From: Cacajao melanocephalus
Lineage: Eukaryota > Chordata > Mammalia > Primates > Pitheciidae
Reading direction: 5' to 3'
Length of the DNA: 64,000 bases
Assembly (NCBI GenBank): GCA_963573385.1
Contig: CAUYLG010071453.1
Coordinates: 1 to 64,000, forward strand
Position 1 is the stretch's first letter; each line of letters begins with the position of its first letter. Shown one piece after another: positions 1 to 13,410 of this stretch. The position numbers were made by a program, and so were the translations under genes. The notes under the pieces were generated by a model. The model saw nothing but the letters and a program-made list of their open reading frames with translations. It made no database searches and was not told the origin of the DNA.

Positions 1-42
1 TTTATAAAAGGCTAAAGTAATAACAAGCCAAAAAATTGGTAA

Positions 43-57
43 AGAATGCTAAAATAC
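43..57. repeat. Target-site duplication, left copy
   Basis: The 15 bases agaatgctaaaatac match 1348-1362 exactly and flank the inverted L1. Confidence 0.93.
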
Positions 58-1347
58 TGTTCAGAAGCTCTTAAGTTTATTTAGATCCCATTTGTCCATT
101 TTGGCTTTTGTTGCCATTGCTTTTGGTGTTTTAGTCATGAAGTCCTTGTCTGTGCCTATATCCTGAATGGTGTTGCCTAGGGTTTCTTCTAGGGTTTTTA
201 TGGTGTTAGTTGTTATGTTTAAATCTTTAATCCATCTGGAGTTAATTTTAGAGTAAGCTGTCTGGAAGGGGTCCAGTTTCAGCTTCCTGCATATGGCTAG
301 CCAGTTTTCCCAACACCATTTATTAAACAGGGAATCTTTTCCCCATTGCTTGTTTTTGTCAGGTTTGTCAAGATCAGATGGTTGCAGATGTGCGACATTG
401 CTTCCAAGGCTTCTATTCTGTTCCATTGGTCTATATGTCTGTTTTTGTACCAGTACCATGCTGTTTTGATTATTGTAGCCTTGTAGTATAGTTTGAAGTC
501 AGGTAGCGTGATGCCTCCAGTTTTGTTCTTTTTGCTTAGGATTGTCTTGGCTATGCAGGCTCTCTTTTGGTTCCATATGAAGTTTGAAGTGCTTTTTCCA
601 GTTCTGTGAAGGAGGTCAAAGGTAGCTCGATGGGGATAGCATTGAATCTATAAATTACTTTGGGCAGTATAGACATTTTCACAATATTGATTCTTCCTAA
701 TCATGAGCATGGAATGTTTTTCCATGTGTTTGTGTCCTCTCTCATTTCCTTGAGGAGTGGTTTGTAGTTCTCCCTGAAGAGATCTTTTACATCCTTTGTT
801 AGTTGTATTCCTAGGTATTTTATTGTCCTCGTAGCAATTGTAAATGGGAGTTCACTCATGATTTGGCTCTCTGTTTGTCTGTTATTGGTGTATAGGAATG
901 CTTGTGATTTCTTCACATTGATTTTGTATCCTGAGAAAGCTGAAGTTGCTTATCAGCTTAAGGAGGTTTTGGGATGAGACAATGGGGCATGGATGAATCC
1001 AGAAACCATCATTCCCAGCCAACTGACACAAGAACAGAAAACCAAACACGACATGTTTTCACTCATAGGCAGGTGATGAACAATGAGAACACTTGGGCAC
1101 AGGGAAGGGAGAAACATTATCTGGATTAGGTGGAGGGGTGGAGGGGAGGGGAGGGGAGGGGAAGGACAGCAGTGGGTGGGGAGGATGGGGAGGGATAACA
1201 CAGGGAGAAATGCCTGTTGTAGGTGTGTGGAGAGGGAGGGGACGGAGACATCAAACCACCATGGCATGTATGTACCTATGCAACAATCCTGCAGGATGCA
1301 GGATGTGCACATGTACCCCGGAGCCCAAAGTACAATTAAAAAAAAAT
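58..1347. mobile_element. L1 insertion with 5' inversion (twin priming)
   Basis: A 5'-truncated L1 in two opposite pieces. From about 61 to 987 the minus strand carries ORF2 from just past the reverse-transcriptase active site into the C-terminal part; frames at 61-459 and 701-916 hold typical L1 ORF2 strings such as [19 protein letters not shown] and [19 protein letters not shown]. From about 988 to 1346 the plus strand carries the end of ORF2 and the G-rich 3'UTR, ending in a short A tail. The pieces meet at about 985-987 in a shared ggg. The 15-base sequence agaatgctaaaatac occurs exactly at 43-57 and again at 1348-1362, which is a perfect target-site duplication and shows that both pieces are one insertion. 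ORF2 is broken and incomplete. Subfamily is L1P-type; I cannot resolve it further. Confidence 0.95.
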
Positions 1348-1362
1348 AGAATGCTAAAATAC
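1348..1362. repeat. Target-site duplication, right copy
   Basis: Exact copy of 43-57, directly after the A tail of the inverted L1. Confidence 0.93.
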
Positions 1363-1806
1363 ACATAAAGATCAGTAGCCTTCTACTATATTCAGTCTGT
1401 ATCTACCCATAGCTACTAGCTCAATTTTGACTGTAAATAGTTAATTCACGTTTATTTTGTTATAAATTCAAACTTTCCATGAATTTTACCAAATGCAGGA
1501 ATAAAAATATCTTTTTAATTAACTTTATATATTGTTACACATCTTGGTTCATGATTCAACCTTCACTTATTTATAGTTTAGGTGATAAGATTATATCAAC
1601 ATTTAGTTGAGTTTTAATCTTAGAGTTCTAGATATATAATGGCATAGCATGGCATATCATCCAAATTAAGTCAATTTCAGCTTTGATATTCAAGTAGGTA
1701 ATTATCAGTACTTGTAAAACATTCTAGAAAAGGTTATGATCCCTATAAAGTTAATACAGTGATAATAAACATTTTATCAAAATATGAAATTTATCCAATA
1801 GACTTC
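1363..1806. other. AT-rich DNA, nothing recognised
   Basis: No repeat, gene or structured element was recognised between the inverted L1 and the next Alu. Confidence 0.5.
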
Positions 1807-1809
1807 TCA

Positions 1810-2072
1810 GGCCACATATGGTAGCTTACACCTGTAATCCCAAACACTGGGAGACACAAGCCAGAGGATCCCTTGTACCCAGTAGTTCTGAACCAGACTG
1901 GGTAATATACCTTGTCTTGGCAAATAATAATAATAAATAGACATGCTTGGTGGCATGTGCCTGTATTCGCATTTACTTGGGAGGCTGAGGTGGCAGATCA
2001 CCTGAGCCTAGGATGTCAAGGCTGAAGTGATTTAGAGTGACCACTGCACTAAAAAAGAAAAGAGAGAGAACA
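1810..2072 (+). mobile_element. Old Alu (AluJ-type)
   Basis: A diverged Alu on the plus strand. The left arm has ggtagcttacacctgtaatc and the right arm has gggaggctgaggtggcagat. The middle A-rich linker has grown into an (aat) run at about 1924-1938, and the element ends in an A/G-rich tail. Heavy divergence from the Alu consensus fits the AluJ age class. Confidence 0.88.
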
Positions 2073-2140
2073 AAAAGACTTTTCATTTTTAAATGTGTAT
2101 TTTTGTTGTGGCTTTTTTTTTTTTTTTGGAGAATGATCTT

Positions 2141-2240
2141 TTTTAAAAAATTACATTTTTTATTTTTATTTTAGATTCAGGTGTATATATGCAGGTTTGT
2201 TTTATGGGTAAATTGCATGTCACAGTGGTTTACTGTAAGA
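2141..2240 (-). mobile_element. Old L1 3'-end fragment
   Basis: The strand reads tttagattcaggtgtatata followed by a diverged 'tgcaggtttgtta..gggta' block, which is the antisense of an L1 3' end. A T run at about 2115-2130 lies just upstream. Short and diverged. Confidence 0.6.
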
Positions 2241-3310
2241 TTATTCAACCAGTGGAATTTTCTTAAAGAGCTTTTTTGAAAATATGCTATGTATTTAAAA
2301 TTTGAAGTTTTTTTTTCTAGTGTAGAGAGTGTTGTACAAGTATTTTCTTTGGTGTCTTTTTGAGTTGATCTTAATGGTTGAATTCCAGAAGTCAGTGCTA
2401 TGTCAATGAAGAAAGAAGGGTTTCAAATACCTATTTCATGTTTCCTTGCTAAAATAATTGATAAAATAGTAGAAAACTATCCAAAATTACCTCAAAATAA
2501 TGCTCTTTAGGAGTAACTATTATTATTCAAAGTCTCAATACACATGAGTCATAATTTTAGAATAAAAAACGTTCTCCAGATGATTGTTTCTCATTGCAAT
2601 TATTTGAGCAAGCCATGGCATTTATCAGTTATAAAAACTAGCACTTATTCATTCTATTATTTTATCATGGTAAAACAAGTTGTGAGATCTACCCTCTTAA
2701 ATTTTTAACTGTGTAATACAAAATTTTTATAGACAAAATGTTGTACAGCAGATGTCTAGAACCTATTTACTTTGCACAACTAAAACTTTATGCCCATTTA
2801 TTAGTAACTTGCTAGCATTTGCTTTAAAATGCTCTAGAAAAAGGAAAAACTAAACCTCCAGTTGCTTAAAATCTTATGCAAATAACATCTCCAAAATAAC
2901 CCCCAGTAACTAGAAAAAGCAATAAGTGGATGCAAATTTAACTTTAGAATTACCATGGAGTTATCTATGGGGAGGGGAAGCAGCAAAATATGATTTCAAT
3001 ATTTTGAGGCTCAGGCCAAAATTTCTGTCTGGGCACCTCTTGCCTGAAGGATGGGAACTGAGAAACAAAGCAACGTATGGAAATTTAAGGATCTTATATA
3101 TATGACTATATAAGTAGTTATTTGTACTTACAGGCTGTTAGTCGGCATATTATGAAAATAAATGATTAAGAAGACTTTTAGTAGGCACATATCTTGTTTT
3201 GGGGGACTTTTTTGTGTGTTGGCTTAGAAAAGTTGCTCACTGGCACCAACTATAGCTATTACATATACCAAGTAAATAGAAAAAAATCTTCCAAAAAGTT
3301 TGTTGGAAAT
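2241..3310. other. AT-rich DNA, nothing recognised
   Basis: No repeat family, exon or conserved-looking motif cluster was recognised. It contains a short TA-rich run near 3095-3112. Confidence 0.45.
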
Positions 3311-3325
3311 TAGTTTTGCTCTATT

Positions 3326-6300
3326 CCCCCTCTTTTATTGATATGTAATAATGAACATATTTAGAGGTATGTGTTAATGTTTGTTACATTCATAGAATGT
3401 GTAATGATCAAGTCAGGGTATTTGAGGTATCCCTTACCTTAAGTATTTATCATTTTTATGGGTTGATATTATTTCATGTCCTCTCTTCAGTTGCCTTGAA
3501 ATATTCATAATATTGTTACTATGCATAGTCACCCTAGTCTTCTATCAAACATAGAAATGTATTTCTTCTAACTATATGTTTATACACATAATCAGTATTT
3601 CTTCATCTTCACTGCTGCTAATCACCTTTCCAAGTATTTGATATTTATTGTTCTATTCTCCTTGTCCATGAAATCAAAATATTTAGCCTCCACATATGAG
3701 GGAGAATATGAGGTATTAATCTTTCTGTACTTGGCTTATCTTAACATAATGACCTTCAATTCCATCCACGTTGCTAGGAAGGATATGATTTCATTTTTTA
3801 TGATCAAATAGTATTACACACACACCACATATATACATATATACATATACACACACACACACTACAAATTATACATATATACATACATTTCACATACACA
3901 CACATATATTTTCTTTATCCATTTGTCTGTTATATACTCATATACAACAATATTTTCTTTGTCAATTTATCTGTTGATGGACACTTGGGTTGATTGTATT
4001 GTCTTTGCTATCGTGAATTTTGCTGCAATAAACATGTGAGTACAAGTATTCTTTTGATATATTGTTTTCCTTTCTTTTGGCTAGATACCCAGTAGTGGGA
4101 TCACTAAATCAACCGGTAGTTCTATTTTTAGTTTTTAGTTTCTTGGAAAATCTTTTTACATTTTTTCAAAATGATTGTACTAATTTACTTTGCCCCCAAC
4201 AGTATGTAAGAGTTCTCTTTCTCTGCATCCTAAGCAGTATCTGTTAATTTATTTTTTATTTTATTTAAATTTTTTTTTTGTGCAGGTGTTTGTATTTTTA
4301 AACATAGCTATTTTAATTGCGGAGAAATGATGTTTTTTTTGTTTTTTTTCATTTGCATTTCCCCAATGATTAGCGGTGTTAAGAAAACCTTCATATATCC
4401 ATTGACCATTTGTATGTATTCTTTTCAAACAAGGCCTGCTCACGTTATTTGCCCATTTATTAATGGAACTATGTATTTGTCTTTTTATTGTTGAGTTGTA
4501 TGAGTTCCTTATAAATTCAGCATGTTAGTGTTTTGTCAGATAAGTAATTTGCAAATATCTTATATTCAAGAGGTTGTCACTTCACTCTGTTGATTGTTTA
4601 TTTTGCTGTGCAGATGTTTTTAGTTTAATATGGTCCCATTTGTCTATTTTCATTTTTATTGCCTGTGGTTTTGAGATCACAGACATAAAATCTTCACCTA
4701 GACCAATGTCCCGAAGAGTTTTTCCTATTTTTTTTTCTTGTAGTTTTATGGTTTGGGTATTATCTTTAAGTCTTTAATAATATTGAATTTTTTTTTGTAT
4801 ATAGTGAGAGGCAAGCATCCAATTTTATCTTTCTGCATATGGTGATCCAGTTTTCCCAGCATCATTTATTGAATAGGGTGTCCATCAATAGATGTTATTG
4901 ATAACTTTGTTGAAGTTGAGTTGGCTGTAAATACGTGGATTTATTTCTGTGTTATCTATTCTGTTGTTTTGGTCTATGTGTCTACTTTTATGTCAGTACC
5001 ATGCTGTTTTCATTATTGTAGCCTTGTAATAGTTTTTAAGTCAGGTTGTGTGATGACTCATTTTGTTCTTTCTGCTCAAGGTTGCTTTGGGTATTCAGAC
5101 CCTTTTTTGGTCCCATATGAATTTTAGAATAGCTTTTTCTATTTCTATAAAAACTACATTTTTATTTTTATAGGGATTGCATTAAATTTATTAATTTTAA
5201 GGAGACAGTGTGTCATCTTAAGAATATCAAGTTCTCCAATCCATGAGCATGGAATGTCTTTCTATTTGTGCCCTCTTCAATTTCGTTTGCCAGTCTTTTG
5301 TAGTTTTCCTCATAGAGATCTTTTACCTTTTTGAATAAGTTTATTCCTAGATATTTACTTTTGTAGTGATTGTAAATGGAATTGTCTTATTGATTTCTTT
5401 TTTGGCTACTTTATTACTGGTGTGTAGAAATGCTACTGATTTTTATATGTTGATTTTGTATGTTGAAATTTTACAAAATTTCTTTTTTGGTTCTAAGAGT
5501 TTTTCTGGTGAAGTTTTTTTTTTTTGTTTTATTTTGTTGTTTTTTTTTTTCTTTTTTTTTTCTTTTTTTAGGATATAAGACATTGTCTGCAAAGAAGGAA
5601 AATTTAACTTCCTCTTTTCCAAATTGGATGCTTCTTATTTCTTTCTCTTGCCTGATTGCTCTGGCTAGGACTTCCCTTACTATGTTAAATAGGAGTGGTG
5701 ATAATGGACATCTTTGTCTGGTTCCTATTCTTAGAAAAAAAGGCTTGCAATTTTTTCTCCATTTAGAATGATTTTAGCTATGCGATTTTTCTTTTTCTGT
5801 ACATATTGATTACCATATGTTTTTTGTACTTAATTATGTTAATGCAGTGTCACGTTTATTAATAATTTGCATATAGTGGACCATCCTTGAATCATTAGGC
5901 TATATCCCTCTTGATAATGGTATATTATTTTTTATGTACTATTGCATTCAATTTTGTTGAAGATATTTGCAGCTACTTTTATCTGATATTTTATCTGATA
6001 AAAGTCTGTGGCTATTTTTTGTATTTCTGCATATCAGTTGTAATGTATCCTTTTGCATTTTAAATTTTGTTTCCAGAGATTTTTCTCCCTTTATTTTTTT
6101 CACTAGTTCAGTTAGCCATTTATCAATTATATTTATCTTTTCAAAGAAACAACTTTTTATTTGATAGATCCTTTGTGGTTTTTTAAGTCTCTTTCATTTC
6201 ATTCTGTTCTGATCTTTATTATTTCTCTTTTTTCCTGATAATTTGAGGTTTGGTTTGTGCTTTTATATTTCCTTGAGGAACATCGTTACATTATTTATAT

Positions 6301-9300
6301 TAGTTCTTTTTAGTTCTTGATGTAGGCATTTATTGCTATGACCTACCCTCTTGGCACTATTTTTTCTGTGTCCCACAGATTTTGGTATGTTGTGTTTTAA
6401 TTTTCATTTGTTTCAAGAAACTTTTTGATTTTCATCTTAATTTTATTTATTAACTCTATGGGCTTTCAGGAGCATGTTTTTTAATTTCTGTGTATTTGTA
6501 TAGTTTCCAAAGTTCCTCTTGGTATTGATTTCTAATTTTATCCCATTGTAATCTGGAAAGATACATAAGATTTTGATTTTTTAAAATTTGTTGAGACTTG
6601 TTTTATCACCGAACATATGCTCAATCCTGGAGAATGTTTCATGTGCTAATGACAAAAAATATATATATTCCGCAGTTGTTGGATAAAATTTTCAGTAAAT
6701 ATCTGTCATGTCCATTTGGTCTAAAGTCCAGTATAAGTACAATGTTTCTTTGTTGATTTCCCGCCTCAGTGATCAGTCTAATGTTGAGAGTGAGTGTTGT
6801 GAGAGTGCTCCATTATTACCATATAGTGGTCATTTTAAATATATAATCTAAATAGCAATTAAAGTCTTTCTTTAGATATAATAAGATTTGCTTTATGAAT
6901 CTGAGTGCTCCAGTGTTGAAAGACTATATATTTAGAATTGTTACATCCTCTTGCTGGTTTGATTCATTTATCATTGTAGAGTGACTACTTTTATCATCTG
7001 TTTTTTCCATTAAATTCTTTTTTTTAATCTGATACAAGTATTGTTACTCCTGCTCATTGTTGGTTTTCATTTGCATAGAATATCCTTTTCCATCCCTTTA
7101 CTTTCAATCTATTTATGTATTTTCAGGTAAAATGCATTTTTTTGAGGCAGCATATAGTTGGATGATATTTTTAAATCCATTCAGTGAGATTATATTTTAA
7201 GCTACTTACACTCAAGGTTACTATTGATACGTAAGGTTTTGTTCTCTTCATGTTGTTTTCTGGCTGTTTTGCATGTTCTTTCTCTCTTTTTTCTTTTTCT
7301 CATTGATTCTCCTTGTGGTTTGCTGATTTTCTGTGGTGGTACCATTTAAGTCTTTTCTTCATTTATGTGTTTGAAATATCACTGAGTTTTATTTTTCGTG
7401 TGTGTTTTCTTGGTAAATGTCATCCTTTCACTTCCAGGTTTAGAGCTCCCTTGAGCATTTCTTATAAGACTAGAATTCCCCTATCATTTGCTTATGTGAG
7501 AAAGACTAAATTTTGCCATCATTTATCAAGGATGATTTTGCTGAATATGATTTTTCTTGACTGGATTTCTTTTCTTCTATTAGCATTTTAAATATATCAT
7601 CCTATCTTATCCTGGCCTGTATGGTTTCTGCTAAGAAGTCTCCTGTTAGAAGCCATCTTATATAGGCAAGATGTTTTTCTCTAGCTGCTTTTAGAATTTT
7701 TTCTTTGTCATTGATTTAGATATTTTCCCCATATTTCTGAAGAAGACCACTTGGCATTGCATCTGTTTGGGTATTGTTGGAATCCCTGTAACTGGATATC
7801 TAAATCTCTTACTAGACTTGGAAAAAAATTTATCTATTATTTAATTAAATAAATTTTGAAAACTTCATTAAGTAAATTTTGAACATATATGATTAAACAG
7901 ATTTTGAAAATTCTTTGCCTACTGGTCTGTTTTGTTTTTATTCAAGGAGTTCTTCAACTCCAGAATTTCTGTTTGGTTATTTTTTAATGATAAATATCTT
8001 TTCAGTAAATTTCTCATTTATATCATTATTTGATTTTCTGATTTTTGTATTTTTTAATACTCTGGGATTTCATTAATTTCTTTTAGATTAGGATCTGTTG
8101 CTAGAGAATTATTTTGTTCATTTGGAGGTGTCATATTTCCTTGCTTTTTCTTGTCTCCTGTATCTTTATGTTGATATCTGCACATCTGGTGTAATAGTCA
8201 CTTCTTTTAATTTTTTAAATTTACTTTCACAGAGAAAGACTTTTTAATGAGGATGTAGTTATAATACTTGTTAGGTGGGGCCCTTTGGTTTTCCTTCTGA
8301 ATGTGTTCAGTAGTGCAGTCTATGCATGATTTATTCAACTGCAAACAGCATCAGTAGTATATACAATTTCCTTGGTGGTTTAGGGTTTTTATATTAGAGG
8401 AGGTTACGATAAGTTTTGTTGAAAAATGAATGCCTGGCTGGCCAGTTTTTGGGCACTAGTGATGGTACCAGTGGGCTTAGTGCACCTGTTCTTGGGGCTC
8501 AGGGTTGTTTATGGTGGCACTGGTGTTAACAGGACTGAGTGGGAAAATTTGGGGGACTTTGGGTGGCCTAACCGGATTCTTGTAAAGGCAGTGATGGGAC
8601 AGGCAGAGCACGTTCTTGGGTCCCTGGGCAGCTGGTGTAGTGTGGGTAATGGCAGTTGCAGTGGTGGGATGATCCTTTGGATCCTGAGTCATGTATGCTG
8701 CTGTGTGCAGCAGCAATGCAGGGTTGTCACTCACATCCCCATACACACAGTTTTCAGACTTGTCTGCTCTTGACAGCAGCAGCACAACAGCATTGCACAG
8801 ATAAAGGAGGGACCCCACTATTCACACACAAGCCAAGCATAAGGATCACACTACTAATAAGGGCATAGCAACCGCTCACAGCCCTGGACAGCCCTCTGGC
8901 TCACCCACCTCAGCCTCTTTCAGCAGCAGCAGAAACTATGCCTTAAGTGGTGTGCAAAGATGGAGAAGGAGTCCCGTTCTCTCCACATAAGTCTGAGCCC
9001 AGAGTCTGCTATGCCCATGAGAGGGGATCTCACACTCTGCTTGTGAGGCTTAGCACAGAGTTTGTGCTGGGGCTGGCATGGGACCACTTCTCACAGACCC
9101 AGATGGGGAGCACTCAGGCTCTTGGAAGCATATGTTTCAGTTTTCATTGTCTCAGTTTCCTGATTTTTTAATACGTTGTGTTGTCCTTTCCTCAGAGAGT
9201 AGTATTCTCTGTGGGCTAGAGTCCTGAAGACCCCACAGCACCTTTTGTCTAGCCAGTGGTGTGCCACTGTAGCCCTCTTGGTAAACACTAGGGGGTGTTA

Positions 9301-9816
9301 GTGAGGAATTTGGGAATGTGGAGATATGGAGGTTGTGGTGTCCAGGTCAGGATGCAGCCCTATTATGGCTGTACTCTCACAATGGTGCTTTATTGCAGAT
9401 ACTTAGGTCATGGGAGTGTAAATGGCCTAGCATGAGTTCCCTGTCTGGTGCAACGCTCTGCTGGGAATTTCAAATCACTGTTCACAGTAGTATCAGGGTT
9501 TGTGTGGGTAGTGGAGCTCTCTCATGGTTCTGATTACAGCATTCCACAGTGGGGATGTGTAACACTGAGGTTCTCTCACTTACCCTTTCCTCATAATAGA
9601 GAATCCTTCAAGGCTCTCAGACTATCTTGGGTGAGTTGACGATTCATTTCCTTCTCTTTCTATGCCTCAGTTGTATCCCATAAGTTCTTTGTTTCACTCT
9701 AGTGTTCTCTCCTAGATGTTCTATTTGAGGAGTAATTATCTATTTGTAAGTTTGGTTCTTCTTTCTGGAGAGGATGGCGGTCAAATTTCTCTAGGCAGCC
9801 ATCTGGAACCAGAATC
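3326..9816 (-). mobile_element. Near full-length old L1 (L1MA/L1PB-like)
   Basis: About 6.5 kb of continuous L1 on the minus strand. Going rightward it holds the 3'UTR (from 3326), ORF2 from its C-terminal end through reverse transcriptase (recognisable blocks near 4820-5120 and 5580-5780) to the endonuclease side, then the ORF1 region (roughly 7300-8250), then a GC-richer 5'UTR of about 1.5 kb ending near 9816. Both ORFs carry many stops and frameshifts, so it is dead. A CA/TA microsatellite (3817-3906) and T-rich runs (5513-5573) have grown inside it. Flanks tagttttgctctatt (3311-3325) and tagttttctatt (9817-9828) match apart from a 3-base indel and may be the old target-site duplication. 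The plus-strand frames at 8426-9639 are shadows of the 5'UTR. Confidence 0.9.
3817..3906. repeat. CA/TA microsatellite inside L1
   Basis: An impure run of ca and ta dinucleotides interrupts the L1 just after the ORF2 end, so it arose after insertion. Confidence 0.85.
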
Positions 9817-9828
9817 TAGTTTTCTATT

Positions 9829-10024
9829 TATGTACATTATATTATTTAAAATAAAATCACAATAACATTTTTAGTATTCATACTACTGCACAACTGAAGC
9901 TGCAATACAAATTCATATTTATAAAAGTGTTATATTACTGTACACTTATTTCACACATCTGTAATTTAATAAAATTTATTTTGTAATAATTTTGCATTTT
10001 TTTAATATTATAAATATAACATAT
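9829..10024. other. AT-rich DNA, nothing recognised
   Basis: AT-rich sequence between two L1-related blocks, with no recognised element. Confidence 0.45.
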
Positions 10025-10255
10025 AGATTCTTGCATATTTTCCAACCAGTTTCCCCTAATGTTGATATTTCATGGTTCATTTGTCAAATCTCAGAAATTA
10101 ACATTAGTCTAATATGATTAATTAAACTAGATACTATGCAAATTTCACTAGTGTTTCCAATAATGCTATTTTTCCATCCTGGAGTGTACTCTAGGATACC
10201 ACAAGGTGCTAGATACATCAGGAATGTCAAATTTCTTTTAGTTTTTATGAAATTC
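10025..10255. mobile_element. Probable old L1M 3'-region relic
   Basis: The order of blocks 'agaaattaacattag', 'aaatttcactagtgtttcc' and 'ctggagtgtactctaggata' follows a well-known mammalian L1M 3'-region consensus as I remember it, at high divergence. Strand not assigned. Confidence 0.45.
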
Positions 10256-11070
10256 TAGTCAAATTTTAGAGTCTGAGTTTACGAACTAAACCTTCTCTAG
10301 GCCATGCTAAATTTTATATTAGTTTCATAGTGCTTGAAAGCCCTGTGAACCTAAACAGTAAATTTTACTTATGTTTGAAGTTTCTAATAAGTGATAAATA
10401 TGATTTTTCTTTGCCATTGATAAAAACATATTACTTATATTTTTAGATTATACACCTGTAGTTTTCCCATTGATTTTTTATTTTTAAAAGAATATAAAAT
10501 AAGAATACAATGAGGTGCTTGAAATCAAAAATTGTTCAATTTATATGAGATTGTTTTCCCTTTTCTCTGGACATTTAAGAATTCCCTGGGGATAAATAAT
10601 TTAATTTAGTTATATTAACTAGTTTTAATTATATAGAAAAAAGAGTCTTCCCTGTTGTAACCCCCTTTGCAATCTCTACATTCCCCTATCATCTCAGACA
10701 AGCTTTCTTCATATTCTAATTTGCTGTTTTTGGAATCAGTGTAGATGCATTCTTTGAAATACAAACACATTAAATCATTCCAATTATTCTTGATTCCTTT
10801 TTCCAATATTAGTCTTTGCTTCATGCCTATAGTTAGTTATTTGTGATTCTAGGTCAAAGTCTTATATACATCTAAATCTTTATCTCCTGTATTATTCCCA
10901 TGCCTCAGTTCAGGCCCTCCTTGCATCTTACCTCAATGAGCTTAACAACCTTTTGCTCTGATTTGCTGATATGAAATCCTTTAACTCCTAATTTTATAAT
11001 TTTCAGAGTGACGAAGATGAAGCAATGTGAAAAGAGAGTGAAATAGGGTGGATATTTCAGATGGGACAAT
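10256..11070. other. AT-rich DNA, nothing recognised
   Basis: No element could be assigned up to the next AluS. Confidence 0.45.
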
Positions 11071-11085
11071 AAAGACTTCTCTGGG

Positions 11086-11380
<295 letters not shown>

Positions 11381-11439
11381 AGACTTCTCTAATTAGATAA
11401 TATTTAAACAAAGATCTCAAAGAACAAAAATAAAATCTC

Positions 11440-12140
11440 TACAGTCATATGGAAAAATGAATTCTAGGTACAGAGTTTAGCATTCGACAAGAACCTCAGA
11501 GGCCTACTAGGCATTTAAAGAAATCACAAATTTCTGTGTGACTAAACATGAATGAACAAAAGTATTAGAAAATTGAACCAGGGGGGTGGGGAGTAGGGCA
11601 TGGAAGTGACAAGTTACCAAAATATTGAAGGAGAAGGTAAGAGTTTGAGGTTTTCCTTTGAGTGATATTGGAAGTCATAATAACGATTTGGGTATAAAAT
11701 GACATGTTATATATCAGTACAATCACCATGGCTCCTATTTATACTGCAGGCAGATGTGAGTGGAAGAAGGGAGATGATATGGAATAAATTAAGGGAAATA
11801 CTCTGATTTTCTCTCTCTGAATCTATAATATTTTTGGCTGGAAAAGAACATTTGTGTGAGATGCTGATAATCATATTACTAACATTTACATAAGTGAAGT
11901 TTTCAGGGAAAAATGGCTAGAGATATGTCTCAGAATAGTTAAAATCATACTTAGAATATAGTGTGTTAAAGGATAAGATGTGAATAAATCTTCAAGAGAG
12001 TTAAATCCAAAGAGTGAGCCAATTTGGGTATAAGTGTCCAGGTGATAAAAGATAAGTTAGAAATATTGCTGCTATGGTGACTGTTGTAAGCAGAACAGTG
12101 GGGCTGATGGGATTAGTGTTGTTGGCACTTAATGTGAATT
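11440..12140 (-). mobile_element. Probable L2 (LINE2) relic
   Basis: Blocks such as the 'gtttgaggttttcctttgag..atattggaagtcat' stretch (about 11640-11680) and 'gtgtccaggtgata' (about 12035) follow the antisense of the L2 consensus at high divergence. Continuity between blocks is uncertain. Confidence 0.45.
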
Positions 12141-12685
12141 GCAATTTTAAACTTAGGAGTAGTAGTTAGGCAGCATGGTTTACAGAGTGGTCTTCTCAGG
12201 AGGATAGAGTTTGATAAATTTCTCTGAGAGTTTTCTAAAGGTCATGTAGAGGTCAGTGTTAAGTTTGCTTCACTAGAGCAATAGGGTTTTTGTGGGTCAT
12301 TCCAACAGAACTCCAATCGCAATGTCAAGACTGGTTAAATAGCTGGCTCAGGGTTCTCTGAGACTCCCTAATCTGGTACTTCCTACTCAGTTGACTAGGC
12401 TCTATTTTGTATTTTTATTTCTCTAGTCCCAGCAGTTACTCAAAGTTCTGTTTTTTTGTCATATTCTCCACACTATCTTTATGATGCCATATTTGTTGCT
12501 ATGGCCTCATCTGTCACCTCTATGTTTAAAACACTGACCCTGTGTCTTTATTTTAAATTTTTTTTATTAATTTGATCTGACATCTTCATGGAGATGACCC
12601 ACAATACTGCAAAGTAAGTGTGTTTAAAAATGAACTCCTTCCTGAAAACTGATAAATAAAAGACAGAAAATAGCTGATGGAAATG
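12141..12685. other. Unassigned DNA
   Basis: No clear element was seen. The C/T-rich part near 12350-12550 may be more L2, but I cannot support that. Confidence 0.4.
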
Positions 12686-12689
12686 AACA

Positions 12690-13410
12690 AAACATTAAAC
12701 ATACATACAATGAGAAAGGTCAATAAATATGTAAAAAATATTCAAAACTTTGTCCAAAAAATGCATATTAACATGACATTTGGTAAAATTCAACAAGTGT
12801 ATTTTCCAAAAATGGAAGAAATAGAAAATTCCAAATAACAGTAAGTAAACAAAGTAGTTGGCACTCTCATGCCCTGCTGGGGGCAGTTTCAATGGCACAA
12901 CTATACTTGGAAACTGTTTATTAATATCTCCAGAAGATGACCATATGTTGTCTTCTAACATATAAATTTTGCTCTTTGGTATATATCCAACAGAAGTATG
13001 GCATATATCCCAAGAAAGTATTGAAATGCATATTTAACATTTGAAATAGCTCTGAAATGGAAAATTCTCAAATATCCATGAATATCAGAATGAATAATTA
13101 AATTTGAAAATATCTTTATGATAGATTACTGTACATCAACTATAACTATATGCAACAACTTGGGAGACTTTTAAAAGAAAACTGTTGAATTAAAAAATCA
13201 GATATAAAGAAGATCCAGTTGCCCTATGGTTTCAATGCTATACAGCACAAAAACAGCCAAAATTAGTATATAATTTTAAAGTCAAGATAGTAGTTGCTGT
13301 CTGGGAGTCATGACTAGAAAGGGGCGTGATTAGTTTTTTGGGGTGCTTGTAATATTCTATTCCTTGATAAAATGTAGCTGGAACAAGATCTTAGGTTTTC
13401 TAATAATCAT
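12690..13410 (+). mobile_element. Old L1M 3' end (ORF2 end and 3'UTR)
   Basis: The sequence follows the end of L1M ORF2: 'ttggcactctcatgccctgc' (trace of the small-zinc-finger-side coding), 'ggtatatatccaacagaagt', 'atgcaacaacttggga', and a 3'UTR block 'gactagaaaggggcgtgatt..ttttggggtgcttgtaatattct'. Highly diverged and full of stops. Similar to L1ME or HAL1-type consensus. Confidence 0.75.

Noticed and set aside
953..1366. 137-codon minus-strand frame
   Set aside because: Antisense of the L1 3'UTR; proline/serine-rich from the G-rich strand.
8426..8868. Overlapping frames on both strands
   Set aside because: Shadows in the GC-rich L1 5'UTR.
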